Shown here: piece by piece, positions 36,370 through 45,634 of the stretch
How positions within the stretch are numbered: position 1 is the stretch's first letter
Layout: each line of letters starts with the position of its first letter
Assembly (NCBI GenBank): GCA_014529675.2
Contig: CP076040.1
Span: 806,001 to 870,000, forward strand
Length of the DNA stretch: 64,000 nucleotides
Origin: Opitutia bacterium ISCC 52
GTDB taxonomy: Bacteria; Verrucomicrobiota; Verrucomicrobiia; Opitutales; UBA2995
Reading direction: 5' to 3'
Notes under the pieces: generated by a model
The model's input: only the letters and a program-made list of their open reading frames with translations
Told to the model about the DNA's origin: nothing
Database searches by the model: none
Made by a program: the position numbers and the translations under genes

Positions 36370-37971
36370 ATGAAATCACTCACACGTCTGATTACCTTGA
36401 TCAGCCTCTTGGCTGGATTTGTTTCACTTCACGCGGCTGATGATCGGCCGAATATAGTATTTATCTTCACCGATGACCATGCTCCTCATTCCATTAGCGC
36501 CTACGATGGATGGTTGAAGGATGTGCGTGCTACACCGACCATTGATAAGTTGGCGGCCGAAGGCATGGTGTTTGTAAACAGCTTTTGCACCAATTCCATT
36601 TGTGGGCCCAGTCGCGCCGTCATCCAGACCGGTAAGCACAGTCACAAAAATGGATTTATGAATAATGGGAATTCTTTCGACTGGGATCAGCAGACCTTTC
36701 CCAAGCTCCTGCAGAAGGCAGGCTACCAGACGGCGATTTATGGAAAATCTCATCTGAAAGGAAAACCGCAGGGATTTGATTCCTGGGCGGTCTTGCCGGG
36801 ACAAGGGCTTTATTACAACCCCGACTTCATTACTCCGGAAGGCAACATCACGGTCGAAGGATATTGCACGGATCTTGTGACGGACATGGCTGTCGAGTTC
36901 CTCGAAGAAAAACGCGACGACGACAAACCTTTCATGCTGATGGTTCAGCACAAGGCACCTCACCGCAATTGGATGCCTGCGCTCCGTCACCTTGATCTCT
37001 ATGACAATGTGGTACTACCCGAGCCGGATACCCTGTTCGATAACTGGTCGGACAATGCTTCGGCTGCTCGCAATCAGGAGCTGGAAATCGATCGTCATAT
37101 GCATCTCAATTTTGACCTCTTTGTTGACCTGACTCCTGACTTTGAAGATCCCACTCCCAATCAACCGGCTGACAGGTCTGCCTGGAGAAACATGCAACGG
37201 ATGACGCCTGAGCAAATGAAAGTTTGGCGTGCAGCTTATGCTCCTCGTGACGCCGCTTTGCACGCAGCCAACTTAAAAGGGAAGGACCTTGTTCGCTGGA
37301 AGTATCAACGGTATGCCAAGAACTATCTTCGCTCTCTGGCGGGAGTCGATGAGAGTGTGGCTCGTGTGCAGCAGACACTTGCTGACTTGGACCTGGATGA
37401 TAACACCATCGTGATTTATTCATCTGACCAAGGCTTCTACATCGGTGATCACGGGTGGTTCGATAAGCGTTGGATGTATGAGGAATCACTCAAGATGCCA
37501 TTTATTATTAAGTGGCCTGGAAAGATCAAACCTGGTTCACGCAGTCACCAAATGATCCAAAACATTGATTACGCTCCCACCTTCCTGGATGTGGCTGGAG
37601 CAGCTATCCCTGATGATATTCAAGGTGTATCGATTGTTCCACTGCTCAATGGTGAAAAACCTGCCGATTGGCGGAAGAGTATATATTACCACTACTACGA
37701 ATACCCAAGTGTGCATATGGTGCCGCGCCACTATGGTATCCGAACCGGTCGTTATAAGCTCATGCACTTCTATGAGTTCGATGAGTGGGAGTTCTACGAC
37801 CTCAAGGAAGACGAGGATGAACTTGTCAATTTATACAATGATCCTGAATACGCCTCTCGTGTGAAGTCGTATAAAAAGCAGCTGAAAGATCTCCAACAGC
37901 ATTACGAGGACGATAGTGATATCTCGGTAAAACCCAAAGAGTGGCAGTATAAGGTCAGGGACCGCGGATAA
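36370..37971 (+). CDS. Exported type I sulfatase
   Basis: 533 residues from the ATG at 36370, with signal peptide (LITLISLLAGFVSLHA). RPNIVFIFTDDHAP gives the metal-binding Asp pair; C78-G-P-S-R82 is the Cys-type formylglycine motif that a maturase must oxidise; TGKHSHKNG follows; IVIYSSDQGFYIGDHGWFDKRWMYEESLKMPFIIKWPG provides the second metal-binding region. Removes sulfate esters from polysaccharides in the periplasm. Subfamily resembles the large S1 groups of marine polysaccharide degraders; substrate unknown. The open frame extends back into the end of the esterase gene, but the leader begins at this ATG. No maturase in the window. Confidence 0.94.
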   Translation: MKSLTRLITLISLLAGFVSLHAADDRPNIVFIFTDDHAPHSISAYDGWLKDVRATPTIDKLAAEGMVFVNSFCTNSICGPSRAVIQTGKHSHKNGFMNNGNSFDWDQQTFPKLLQKAGYQTAIYGKSHLKGKPQGFDSWAVLPGQGLYYNPDFITPEGNITVEGYCTDLVTDMAVEFLEEKRDDDKPFMLMVQHKAPHRNWMPALRHLDLYDNVVLPEPDTLFDNWSDNASAARNQELEIDRHMHLNFDLFVDLTPDFEDPTPNQPADRSAWRNMQRMTPEQMKVWRAAYAPRDAALHAANLKGKDLVRWKYQRYAKNYLRSLAGVDESVARVQQTLADLDLDDNTIVIYSSDQGFYIGDHGWFDKRWMYEESLKMPFIIKWPGKIKPGSRSHQMIQNIDYAPTFLDVAGAAIPDDIQGVSIVPLLNGEKPADWRKSIYYHYYEYPSVHMVPRHYGIRTGRYKLMHFYEFDEWEFYDLKEDEDELVNLYNDPEYASRVKSYKKQLKDLQQHYEDDSDISVKPKEWQYKVRDRG

Positions 37972-38594
37972 ACGTTGCAGTTACTTGTTCAGTATTTAAT
38001 GCGCCGTTGCTCAATTGGGTAACGGCGCCGTTTTTCCTCAGCCGGGTTTCGAGTTGAGCAATGCCCTCAGGTTCGCCGGAAGCGACGCTATGTTCCGTGG
38101 CCAGCGTAGAACCGAGATCCAATTGGTTATCCAGGTAAGCTTGGAGATCGTTCTCTGAAAGACGGATGGCCAGCATCGATCCTTCAGGAACGCTTTGAAC
38201 CAATTGTCCTCGTTTACAGATGGTTCGCATGGCAGCTTCTGGAGAAAAGACGCCTGATAGACATGCCGCTACGTATTCGCTTACACTGTGTCCGAGCATC
38301 GCAGTTGGATTTATATCCATTGATGCCAGAAGTCGTGATAATGCATATTCAACCGAGAACAAAGCTGGTTGTGCCACGATGGTCTGAGACAATTGGTGGC
38401 GGGCCTAAGCTTCTTCAAGGCCTTCTGGAAAATAAATGAGGTTTTAGCTCGAGACCCGAGAAAGTTTTCACCCAATCAAAGCACTGATCCATATCATTTT
38501 GAAAACTCTCTATGCCTTCATAGAGCTCGCGAGCCATATAAGGTCGTTCTGACCCATGGCCTGGAAATAAATACTGTATAGGAGGTCGGGACAT
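37955..38594 (-). pseudogene. Relic of a polyketide synthase acyltransferase domain
   Basis: The minus strand from ATG at 38594 reads SRPPIQYLFPGHGSERPYMA and RELYEGIESFQNDMDQCFDW, the AT-domain N-terminus (family FPGQGSQ). A frameshift in a TTTT run near 38430 moves the reading to PEGLEEA, a TAG, then ARHQLSQTIVAQPALFSVEYA and DINPTAMLGHSVSEYVAACLSGVFS, which holds the catalytic Ser of GHSxGEY (here GHSVSEY) and then CKRGQLVQSVPEGSMLAI. Homology fades near 38010 and the frame ends inside the sulfatase 3' end. No KS, ACP or other PKS domain is present, so this is a stranded fragment. Confidence 0.75.
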
Positions 38595-38763
38595 GGTGCT
38601 AGTGCTACATGTTTTCGTCAGAAGGGATTCAATAACCTATCTGAAAGGATCCACAAAACAATGAAGATCACTTCAAGTGCAATTCCTAGGTCATTTTCTC
38701 GCGCTTAATTTACACATGTTTGAGTAGTTAACGGGTCACCTTGGGCCAAGGGGGAAATGCATT

Positions 38764-40350
38764 TTGAAGCTAAGGATGAAGAAAAATCCTTTTCGTTTCG
38801 TGGCTTTGCTTACAGCGTGGGGGATCTTGTCTTCGTCCAAGCAGAATAAGTGGGTGGTCTGGTGCCTGCCTGCCTTCTTAATCCTCTTTTTTCTCAAAGT
38901 GGTGTACCTGGCTGTATTCGTAACCTTGCCTTGGGATATTTCTGACGAGATAGGGCATCTTGGTTATGTGAAGCACATCGCGTCCGGGGAAGGGTTGCCA
39001 CTCTTTCAGGAGACGAGAATGGATGAGGAAATGTGGCGCTCTATGGTGGGGGAAACAGGTCCGCCTGCGGATTTCAACTGGATCGCCCAGCACCCACCTC
39101 TCTACTACACACTCATGGTCCCGGCTTACTGGGTGGGGTCTCTGTTTGGCGATAGCTTTGAGGGCCCTTTGTATGCGGTTCGCGTGTGTAATGCTCTACT
39201 GATGGTGGTGGCTCTGGTATTGGTTAATCAATTGGCCCGACGATTCCTGGAAAATGATCTCCTCGCCTTTTGTCTAACTGTTATGGCGGGTTCGATTCCC
39301 TTGATCAGCCAAACCGCGGCCGGGGCCAATAATGATACCTTGATTGTATTGGTATCCGTGGCCCTCGCCATTCGATGGTTGTGCTTTAGCGAAACAACCA
39401 GTGCCAAGAATCTTCTTTTGGCAGGTGCAGCCATTGGGCTCTGTGGAATCACCAAATATACCTTGCTGCTTATCATGGCTCCCGTCTCGGCCTTGGTGCT
39501 TTGGCGGTTTGTTCAAGAGCGAGGATTCCAGTTGAAGCCGATCCTTGGATTCGTAGCCCTTGGGTGGCTGCCCTTGGGCATTTGGATCGTCAGGAATATC
39601 ACTCTGTCCGGCAAGCCAATGCCTACAGCTTTGGATCACTTAGTGTTTGAGTTGTCGACCAACTACAGCCTGGTAGAGTTTTTTCGTGTGTATCCATTTT
39701 TTACTCATAGCTTTCGGTCGTTCTGGGGGATATGGGGTTGGCATGGTTCTGGGCAGGATTTGATTTTAGCGACTTTGCATTTACCAACCTCGCATCAATT
39801 TTTGTATGCAGCCCTACTTGCGGGATTGGCCATACTGAGCCTGCATTTACTATATGCTCATTTTCGAAAGGAGAAAATGGATTGGGCGCCTCAGGCATTG
39901 ATCGCAGCCTCTTTTGTTACGGTCTGTGTTTATTTCGGGTCTCTATTTCCTCACGAGGCATTTTATGTCACCTGGCTGTTGTACATAACCGTATTCTCGT
40001 TGGTCTATATCCTCGTCTTAGGCGTGCCTGGTCTTTGGTTGACTCGACACCCCATTGTAAGTGACCGCCATCGCATTCAAATGGAGTCGATTCTGGTAGC
40101 TGCCTTTTTTCTAATGATGGTCATACGCCAAATGCACGCCTACAGCAACGAAGGGGGTGCGCTTCGAGGTACGCATGGGAGATACTATTTTGCTGCCATA
40201 GGCATTCTGTTAATGGCCTGGGTGCTTCCAGCGCTTCAACAGTTTCGCCACCGAAATTACGCTCTCATTTTAATCGCTACCTTAATGGTGCTTGCCGAAT
40301 TCTGGCTCATGTTGGATGAAATAGTTCCCTTCTTGAATCGAGATGTTTGA
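38764..40350 (+). CDS. Multi-spanning GT39/PMT-like membrane glycosyltransferase
   Basis: About 528 residues with roughly 12 hydrophobic segments. After the first helix comes DISDEIGHLGYVKHIASGEGLP, where the DE pair and the following H-x-x-Y correspond to the catalytic loop of dolichyl-phosphate-mannose-type and ArnT-like transferases, and HPPLYYTLMVPAYW matches the conserved second loop (QHPPLYY). It would transfer a sugar from a polyprenyl-phosphate donor at the periplasmic face. Start uncertain: TTG at 38764 with GGGGG about ten bases before, or ATG at 38776. It overlaps the next gene by eight bases. Confidence 0.75.
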   Translation: MKLRMKKNPFRFVALLTAWGILSSSKQNKWVVWCLPAFLILFFLKVVYLAVFVTLPWDISDEIGHLGYVKHIASGEGLPLFQETRMDEEMWRSMVGETGPPADFNWIAQHPPLYYTLMVPAYWVGSLFGDSFEGPLYAVRVCNALLMVVALVLVNQLARRFLENDLLAFCLTVMAGSIPLISQTAAGANNDTLIVLVSVALAIRWLCFSETTSAKNLLLAGAAIGLCGITKYTLLLIMAPVSALVLWRFVQERGFQLKPILGFVALGWLPLGIWIVRNITLSGKPMPTALDHLVFELSTNYSLVEFFRVYPFFTHSFRSFWGIWGWHGSGQDLILATLHLPTSHQFLYAALLAGLAILSLHLLYAHFRKEKMDWAPQALIAASFVTVCVYFGSLFPHEAFYVTWLLYITVFSLVYILVLGVPGLWLTRHPIVSDRHRIQMESILVAAFFLMMVIRQMHAYSNEGGALRGTHGRYYFAAIGILLMAWVLPALQQFRHRNYALILIATLMVLAEFWLMLDEIVPFLNRDV

Positions 40351-41644
40351 TACAAAGAAATTGTTTCCCGCTGCTCTCCTGGCATTTACACTTTTGGTGG
40401 TATGCCTGGGGCTTCTCTTTATTGGGTCTAAACTAGATGCGCTTGGGAAGCAGGTAGAGGAAGGTAGCGCAGTGGTTGCTGGCCCGTTGTCTGATGGAGT
40501 GACGATTGAACAAGTGATTGATGTTCCGGGAAATGCAGGGGATGACTCTTTGCACCTGGGCTTTCAGTTTGCAACTTACTCAAGGAAGAATCTGGGCCAA
40601 ATCCGCATTCAAATGGAGCAGGGGGAATTCGTTGGTGAACATACCCTTCTTTCCGGTCAGTTGCGTGATAATGAGATAGTCTACGTTTCCTTTCCCTATC
40701 TTCGACCGGGCAAAGCACGCTTAACCATAGAAGGTCAGTTCGGTCCTAAACACAACAGTGCAACCGTGTGGTGTCGTTACAGTTCTGAGCTGCCTGCCAT
40801 GCTCTTGGATGGTGAACTGAGTGATCGTCGGGTCGATGTCTGGTTCGCCAACAGAACCATTAACCGGGAAGAGGTTTTAAATCGGGTTGGAGTGGGAGGC
40901 TTAATTTTTCTGTCTCTGGTATTCTTTGCCGTTTTGATGACTGTGATTTATCGAGGATTGGTGGAGCAGGAATCCTTCAGTCTGCTGAATCCGGTAGTAT
41001 CTTCGCTACTTGCGTCCAATAATAACAGACGATTGTTGATCTCTGTGCCAGTCAGCCTTCTCGCAGGTGGTTTAATCGTTTTATTTTCATTTCTGCTGGC
41101 CGATGTTCCGATGAATTTCCTCCCCCTTAACGATGAGTATTCTGAAGACCGTGTTCCGATCGCTCCCCTGAGTAAGGGAGTCGTTGTAGAGCAGACTTTC
41201 GAAATCACATCTGAAATGGCCGGTAGCGATCTTGGTCTTGGGCTCATGTTTGGAACCTTTCTTCGAGAGAATAAAGCAAAGATCGAGTTGGAAGTTACGC
41301 AGGGAGACAAAAGCGATCGAGTCGTTTTTAACAGCGAATCCATTGTCGATGGAACGGAGCGGATCTTTGTCTTTTCTCCCTTCGATTTAGGTGAAGCGAC
41401 TTTGAGCATCTCCGGCGTAAATGGAAAGGGATCGAATTCTCCGACTATTTGGTTCGAGCCAGGTGAGGCTGAACCGCAAGCGATCGTAAATGGTGAGAGA
41501 GTGCCGCAGCACTTGGTGCTCTTTCGCTATATAGCCGTGCCGGAAGTAAATGCCGAAGATAACGAACTTCCGGTCAAATGGATAGCTGTGGTGATGGTCT
41601 TGGTGTTCGCGCTTCTCCAAATTCGGTTTATAGCAAAGAAATAA
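40343..41644 (+). CDS. Membrane protein with an internal duplication
   Basis: 433 residues: one N-terminal helix, a periplasmic segment, helices near residues 195 and 230, a second periplasmic segment and a C-terminal helix. The two soluble segments are clear copies: residues about 47-135 (GPLSDGVTIEQVIDVP, LGFQFATYSRKNLGQIRI) and about 274-360 (APLSKGVVVEQTFEIT, LGLMFGTFLRENKAKIEL). Each looks like a beta-sandwich. No family recognised. It is translationally coupled to the GT39-like transferase and so likely works with it, for example as an accessory binding subunit; that is inference. Confidence 0.75.
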   Translation: MFDTKKLFPAALLAFTLLVVCLGLLFIGSKLDALGKQVEEGSAVVAGPLSDGVTIEQVIDVPGNAGDDSLHLGFQFATYSRKNLGQIRIQMEQGEFVGEHTLLSGQLRDNEIVYVSFPYLRPGKARLTIEGQFGPKHNSATVWCRYSSELPAMLLDGELSDRRVDVWFANRTINREEVLNRVGVGGLIFLSLVFFAVLMTVIYRGLVEQESFSLLNPVVSSLLASNNNRRLLISVPVSLLAGGLIVLFSFLLADVPMNFLPLNDEYSEDRVPIAPLSKGVVVEQTFEITSEMAGSDLGLGLMFGTFLRENKAKIELEVTQGDKSDRVVFNSESIVDGTERIFVFSPFDLGEATLSISGVNGKGSNSPTIWFEPGEAEPQAIVNGERVPQHLVLFRYIAVPEVNAEDNELPVKWIAVVMVLVFALLQIRFIAKK

Positions 41645-41735
41645 ACCGGAGCTTCTTATCGAATGGCTCGGATATCCTCTTTGGTCCTCAGGCAAACCGA
41701 GTTGCCAGAGAAAATGAGTAAACTTAAGTTGTGTT

Positions 41736-42617
41736 CTAATCTTCAATTTTTCTTCCCTTGGCACTTCTGCCACTGGTCCGACGGGCGGTACTTTTGAACT
41801 TCTTGGTGACGACCGAAGCATCTAGAAAGGCATCTGCATAGCGTTGGCCGAATATTCGAAGCGACTTGGAATCGAAGTGAGTATTGTCCTCCATCGGCGT
41901 GAGGCCGTTAGAGCTCACGAAGTCCATTTGCGGGAAATACTGAACGACTGCCTGCTGTGCACGATCGACCCGCTTACGGTGTTCGTCCCATGGCTTTTCC
42001 GGAAACTGGCCCAGTTGGCCAATCACCATGGGCAATTCGGGATTATTAAATTCTCCGCGAAAGCGTTTTACTAATGCCCGTAGTCTTTTCTCATAGTGCC
42101 TTGCTCGATCTTTACGACTGTCGGATTCACCTTGGTGCCAAAGGATGCCTTTCAGGACGCCGTCCTTTAACGCAGTCCTTGTCCGGCTGATCGCATCGTC
42201 ATAGGGAGGGCTGTGCGTCTGGATATGGTAGCCTCCCGGTTGCCAACTCTCAATCGGAGAACCTCCGCAGGCGGCCGGTATGAGGCCGATCGTAATCTCT
42301 GGGTCCGCCTCGACCATTTCAAGGGCGAAGGACTTGGCTAGACCAACCCCGGCTTGCTTCTTGTCGAAGTGGATGGGCGCAACAGCCGGAATCCATTCAC
42401 GATCTGCAGACAATGCCAGGATACGAGGGTGGGCTACTTTATCCTGTTCTTCAATATGGCCGCGACCCGCCATGTTGGATTGTCCGGCCAGGATGAATAG
42501 ATGAAAGTTCTTTTTGGAGGGTAGCTCTACTGGACTGCTTTGGGCATTCAGGCAGGTCGATAGGGACATCAATGCGATTACCAGTGTGCCAAGTAAATGG
42601 GGTCGGTTGTTCATCAT
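41736..42617 (-). CDS. SASA-family (sialate O-acetylesterase-like) hydrolase
   Basis: 293 residues with a signal peptide. FHLFILAGQSNMAGRG is the DUF303/SASA signature, where Ser is the catalytic nucleophile, and LWHQGESDSRK carries the conserved Gln-Gly-Glu-Ser block. The C-terminal NGLTPMEDNTHFDSKSLRIFGQRYADA gives the catalytic Asp/His. Family members remove O-acetyl groups from sialic acids, xylan or other glycans. Exported. Possibly functions with the other surface-glycan enzymes here. Confidence 0.9.
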   Translation of the reverse strand: MMNNRPHLLGTLVIALMSLSTCLNAQSSPVELPSKKNFHLFILAGQSNMAGRGHIEEQDKVAHPRILALSADREWIPAVAPIHFDKKQAGVGLAKSFALEMVEADPEITIGLIPAACGGSPIESWQPGGYHIQTHSPPYDDAISRTRTALKDGVLKGILWHQGESDSRKDRARHYEKRLRALVKRFRGEFNNPELPMVIGQLGQFPEKPWDEHRKRVDRAQQAVVQYFPQMDFVSSNGLTPMEDNTHFDSKSLRIFGQRYADAFLDASVVTKKFKSTARRTSGRSAKGRKIED

Positions 42618-42679
42618 TTGCTTTTAACACAGATGGATTTCGAATGTGAAGGGGTTACTGACGAAAAATTTCAATGCGG

Positions 42680-42811
42680 CTACCCGGTAGATAGGAAAAT
42701 GATTGGAAGAGTTGCCTCATCCCTCATAGCGAGTCTGGAAATGGGCCGGTGTTTACATCCTGTGAGGGTGATCAGGAATAGCATGCCAAGCGAGAGAAGG
42801 GTGTTCTTCAT
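42680..42811 (-). CDS. Short lipoprotein-like ORF
   Basis: 43 residues: MKNTLLSLGMLFLITLTGCK gives a complete lipoprotein signal with lipobox LTGC, then only 24 more residues before a TAG. No ribosome-binding site is visible. It sits in the gap between the SASA gene and the propeller gene, both on the same strand. It may be a small lipoprotein or the left-over 5' end of a longer one. Confidence 0.35.
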   Translation of the reverse strand: MKNTLLSLGMLFLITLTGCKHRPISRLAMRDEATLPIIFLSTG

Positions 42812-42892
42812 GAGGGGGTGAGTTGAGGCTTCTAGTGAATCGTTCTCTTGCTACCACGCACAGAATGCCATCACTGGATAAGAACAAACGCT

Positions 42893-44350
42893 CTATTGTT
42901 TCCTGAGATCGTAACAGATGAAACGCGTCGAGCTGCCGTCCAGCCCTTCATCGTTTTGTCCCACAAACAAGAGTCCTTTGCTGAGTGCCGGCATGGCCCA
43001 GGTTTGGCGGGCCAGAAAGAGGTGGGTAAGCTCTAGCTCCTTATAACCTTCAGGATTCAGGTCGAGCCAGGCGAGATGACCATATTGTCCAAGCACCAGG
43101 GTGCGTCCGTCGACTTCGATGAAGGAAGCCAAGGCAGGCATGAGGTTATAGCTTTGAGGCCCGTTGGGCGATTCCGTGGATGCCATCCATTCGGGTTCGT
43201 GTTTCCACATCAGCTCACCGGTTTCCATCTTTATGCAAACGATGGGCGCGTTTCTGGGACCGTGGCCATCTACGCCATAGAGATAACCGTCTTTGTGAAT
43301 GGCGGTCATGAAGTGCGTATTGAGAATTGCGTTACGCCACAGTTCTTTGCAGCTTCCGTCTTCCTGGATCATAAGACAGACACCTCCTGCACCATAGCAT
43401 TCAGAAATGTATACCATGTTGTCGACGACTACAGGAGAAGAAGCGTTCACCGATTCATAGCGACCACCTCGCCAGGGAAAACTGCTGTTGACCTCTCCGT
43501 TCTCAGGATCGATTACAAGCAGGCCACCCGTAGCTGGTCGGCTTTCTCCTCCGGCAAATACAAACAGCTTTCGGCCAGCGTGTGTGTTGGCCGGGACAGG
43601 GGAGGAGTAACTCGGTCCCCATTCATTGCCTGCTCCCCAGACCATCTTGCCCGTTCGTTTATCGAATGCGGCTACGCAGGGACCTTCGGGAGCGCCAACA
43701 TTGACGATCACATTTTCTCCCTCTATCAGCGGGGCGCCTCCGACCCCAAAGAAATCGAGTGTCAGATCAAACTCCGACTTTAAGTCACGTTCCCAGAGCA
43801 CCCGGCCGGTGCTAAGTTCCAGGCAATGTAGCTGCGCTTCAACACCCAGAGTATAGACGTATTCACCATCTGATATGGGGCGGCATCGCGGACCATTTCC
43901 AAACCCATAGCGGTCCTTGTAATTGGAGCGGTAGGCATGCATCCAGATGCGTTTCCCGGTTTCTGATTCCAGGCATTCGATGACTTCACGGTCACCACTG
44001 CGGTGAAAGATGACGACCTTATCGTCGATGGCAGCGGCCGCCGCATAACCTTCGCCACGCGATACCTCCCAGACCTTTGCAGGTCCTGTCTCGCCAAATG
44101 AAGTGATCAGGTGAGTTTCTGGCGAATAACCATTGTGGGTGGGTCCCAGGAAATCGCGCCAGTCACTGGTAACCGCCTGGGGTGAAAGTGGCTTCGGCGA
44201 TTTATAAAAGGTTAGCTCTTTTTGAGTTTCCGGAGTCGGGGGAATGATGGCTTCCAGCTTGTGTGGAGTGGGTGGGGCAGGGTCCTCAAACCCCATCAAA
44301 GGCATGCAGGCTGCAAGCAGAGAAATAATAGTAAGGCGATAAACTTGCAT
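42893..44350 (-). CDS. Exported PQQ-like beta-propeller protein
   Basis: 485 residues with signal peptide (LTIISLLAACMPLMG). Repeated propeller blades with the motif ending GKxxW: LESETGKRIWMHAY, LELSTGRVLWERDL, FDKRTGKMVWGAGN, IKMETGELMWKHEP. The DWRDFLGPTHNGYSPE opening is typical of Planctomycetes/Verrucomicrobia 'PQQ-binding-like' proteins. Whether PQQ is bound is doubtful: no Cys-Cys disulfide ring of quinoprotein dehydrogenases is evident. Periplasmic, role unknown. Confidence 0.9.
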   Translation of the reverse strand: MQVYRLTIISLLAACMPLMGFEDPAPPTPHKLEAIIPPTPETQKELTFYKSPKPLSPQAVTSDWRDFLGPTHNGYSPETHLITSFGETGPAKVWEVSRGEGYAAAAAIDDKVVIFHRSGDREVIECLESETGKRIWMHAYRSNYKDRYGFGNGPRCRPISDGEYVYTLGVEAQLHCLELSTGRVLWERDLKSEFDLTLDFFGVGGAPLIEGENVIVNVGAPEGPCVAAFDKRTGKMVWGAGNEWGPSYSSPVPANTHAGRKLFVFAGGESRPATGGLLVIDPENGEVNSSFPWRGGRYESVNASSPVVVDNMVYISECYGAGGVCLMIQEDGSCKELWRNAILNTHFMTAIHKDGYLYGVDGHGPRNAPIVCIKMETGELMWKHEPEWMASTESPNGPQSYNLMPALASFIEVDGRTLVLGQYGHLAWLDLNPEGYKELELTHLFLARQTWAMPALSKGLLFVGQNDEGLDGSSTRFICYDLRKQ

Positions 44351-44459
44351 TCTGGATCTACTATATTGGCCATTTTCAGTGATGCTAGCCTTTTTAGTTG
44401 AAACATTGACAGACTCTCATTGCGCAAAGAATCTGCGACATAGAATCCTTTAGACTTTC

Positions 44460-44601
44460 CCCGTTGCTTGCTTCGGGGTTCTAAAAATAACTTTCATCAG
44501 TCGTTGTGCGATCCCGCCCGATGTGTCCACCGAAGCCTGAAAGGCGGAGTTGGAAGGGTGGGGCGAAAGGACCTTGAAATACCCCGTGGCTTGCCTCGGG
44601 G
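44460..44601 (+). repeat. Two similar GC-rich hairpins in the leader of the allantoicase gene
   Basis: CCCGTTGCTTGCTTCGGGG at 44460-44478 and CCCGTGGCTTGCCTCGGGG at 44583-44601 differ at two positions that face each other in the inner stem. Each folds as a CCCG/CGGG outer stem with a small inner stem and a TT loop. Between them lies CCACCGAAGCCTGAAAGGCG, a phrase that looks like a known kind of interspersed repeat. Function unknown; they could be terminators or mobile repeat units. Confidence 0.55.
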
Positions 44602-44639
44602 AGTGGTCCTTTTGAGCGAAACGACTTCATTCAGGCAGT

Positions 44640-45632
44640 ATGCAAAACCACTTTTTATCGAATCGAGTCAACCTGGCCTCCGCCAAATTTGGGGCCGAAG
44701 CCATTTACGCCACGGACGATTTCTTTGCCGACAAGTCGCGTATGCTCTTGGACAGCAAACCCGTTTTTATTGAAGATAAATACGATGAAAACGGAAAATG
44801 GATGGACGGCTGGGAGTCCCGCCGCAAGCGTGGTCCGGGATATGACTACTGCATCGTCAGGCTGGCCTTCCCGGGAAATATAGACGGTTTCTTAATCAAT
44901 ACGGCCCATTTCTCAGGTAATTTCCCTCCGGAAGCTTCAGTGGATGCCTGCACCTGTCCGGAAGGAGATCCCGATGAAGCCACTGAATGGACCAAAGTCT
45001 TGGCCAAGACGGGGCTGAAAGGAAACTCCGAGTTGCGCTATGAAGTGCCGGACGACCATATATATACGCACGTTCGTTTAAATATCTTTCCAGATGGTGG
45101 TATTGCTCGTTTCCATGTGTTTGGAACGGTTCACTGCCTTTGGGACACGCTCGATCCTAATGCTGAGTACGACCTGCTATCTTTGGCCAACGGTGGCCGA
45201 CCCGTGGATTGGAATGACGCCCATTTTGGTCACCCCGTTAATATGCTTGGTCAAGGGCGTGGAGTGAACATGGGTGACGGCTGGGAAACAGCACGTCGAA
45301 GAGAACCAGGAAATGACTGGTGCGTGTTACAGCTGGGCCATCCAGGGATCATTGACCGCATTGTTGTCGATACCGCTCACTTTAAAGGGAATTACCCCGA
45401 CCGCTGTTCTATTCAGGCAGCTTATGTGCCCGACGCACCTGATGCTCAGGTGGTCGATGAGAGTGTGGATTGGGCCGTCCTCATGCCGGAGTCGAAGTTG
45501 AGTGCACATGCTATTCACGAGTTTAGCAAGGAAGTGGAAGCTGTTGGGAAAATTTCTCATGTGCGACTAAATATATTTCCGGATGGTGGAATCAGTCGCT
45601 TAAGACTCTTTGGGAAGTTTATCAAAGCTTAG
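44640..45632 (+). CDS. alc: Allantoicase
   Basis: 330 residues in two homologous halves (NRVNLASAKFGAEAIYATDD, then LANGGRPVDWNDAHFGHPVN) each with the jelly-roll block MGDGWETARRREPGNDWCVLQLG / MDGWESRRKRGPGYDYCIVRLA and ending HVRLNIFPDGGI. This is the Alc architecture. It hydrolyses allantoate to ureidoglycolate and urea in purine breakdown. Cytoplasmic. The stop is two bases before allA. Confidence 0.96.
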   Translation: MQNHFLSNRVNLASAKFGAEAIYATDDFFADKSRMLLDSKPVFIEDKYDENGKWMDGWESRRKRGPGYDYCIVRLAFPGNIDGFLINTAHFSGNFPPEASVDACTCPEGDPDEATEWTKVLAKTGLKGNSELRYEVPDDHIYTHVRLNIFPDGGIARFHVFGTVHCLWDTLDPNAEYDLLSLANGGRPVDWNDAHFGHPVNMLGQGRGVNMGDGWETARRREPGNDWCVLQLGHPGIIDRIVVDTAHFKGNYPDRCSIQAAYVPDAPDAQVVDESVDWAVLMPESKLSAHAIHEFSKEVEAVGKISHVRLNIFPDGGISRLRLFGKFIKA

Positions 45633-45634
45633 AC

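Noticed and set aside
27877-38430. Three relics (27877, 33845, about 38420) each contain an in-frame TAG with coding-like sequence resuming, suggesting amber recoding.
   Set aside because: Many intact genes here end with TAG (for example at 1656, 3100, 27111, 31756), and the relics also carry frameshifts or truncations. Ordinary pseudogenes explain it.
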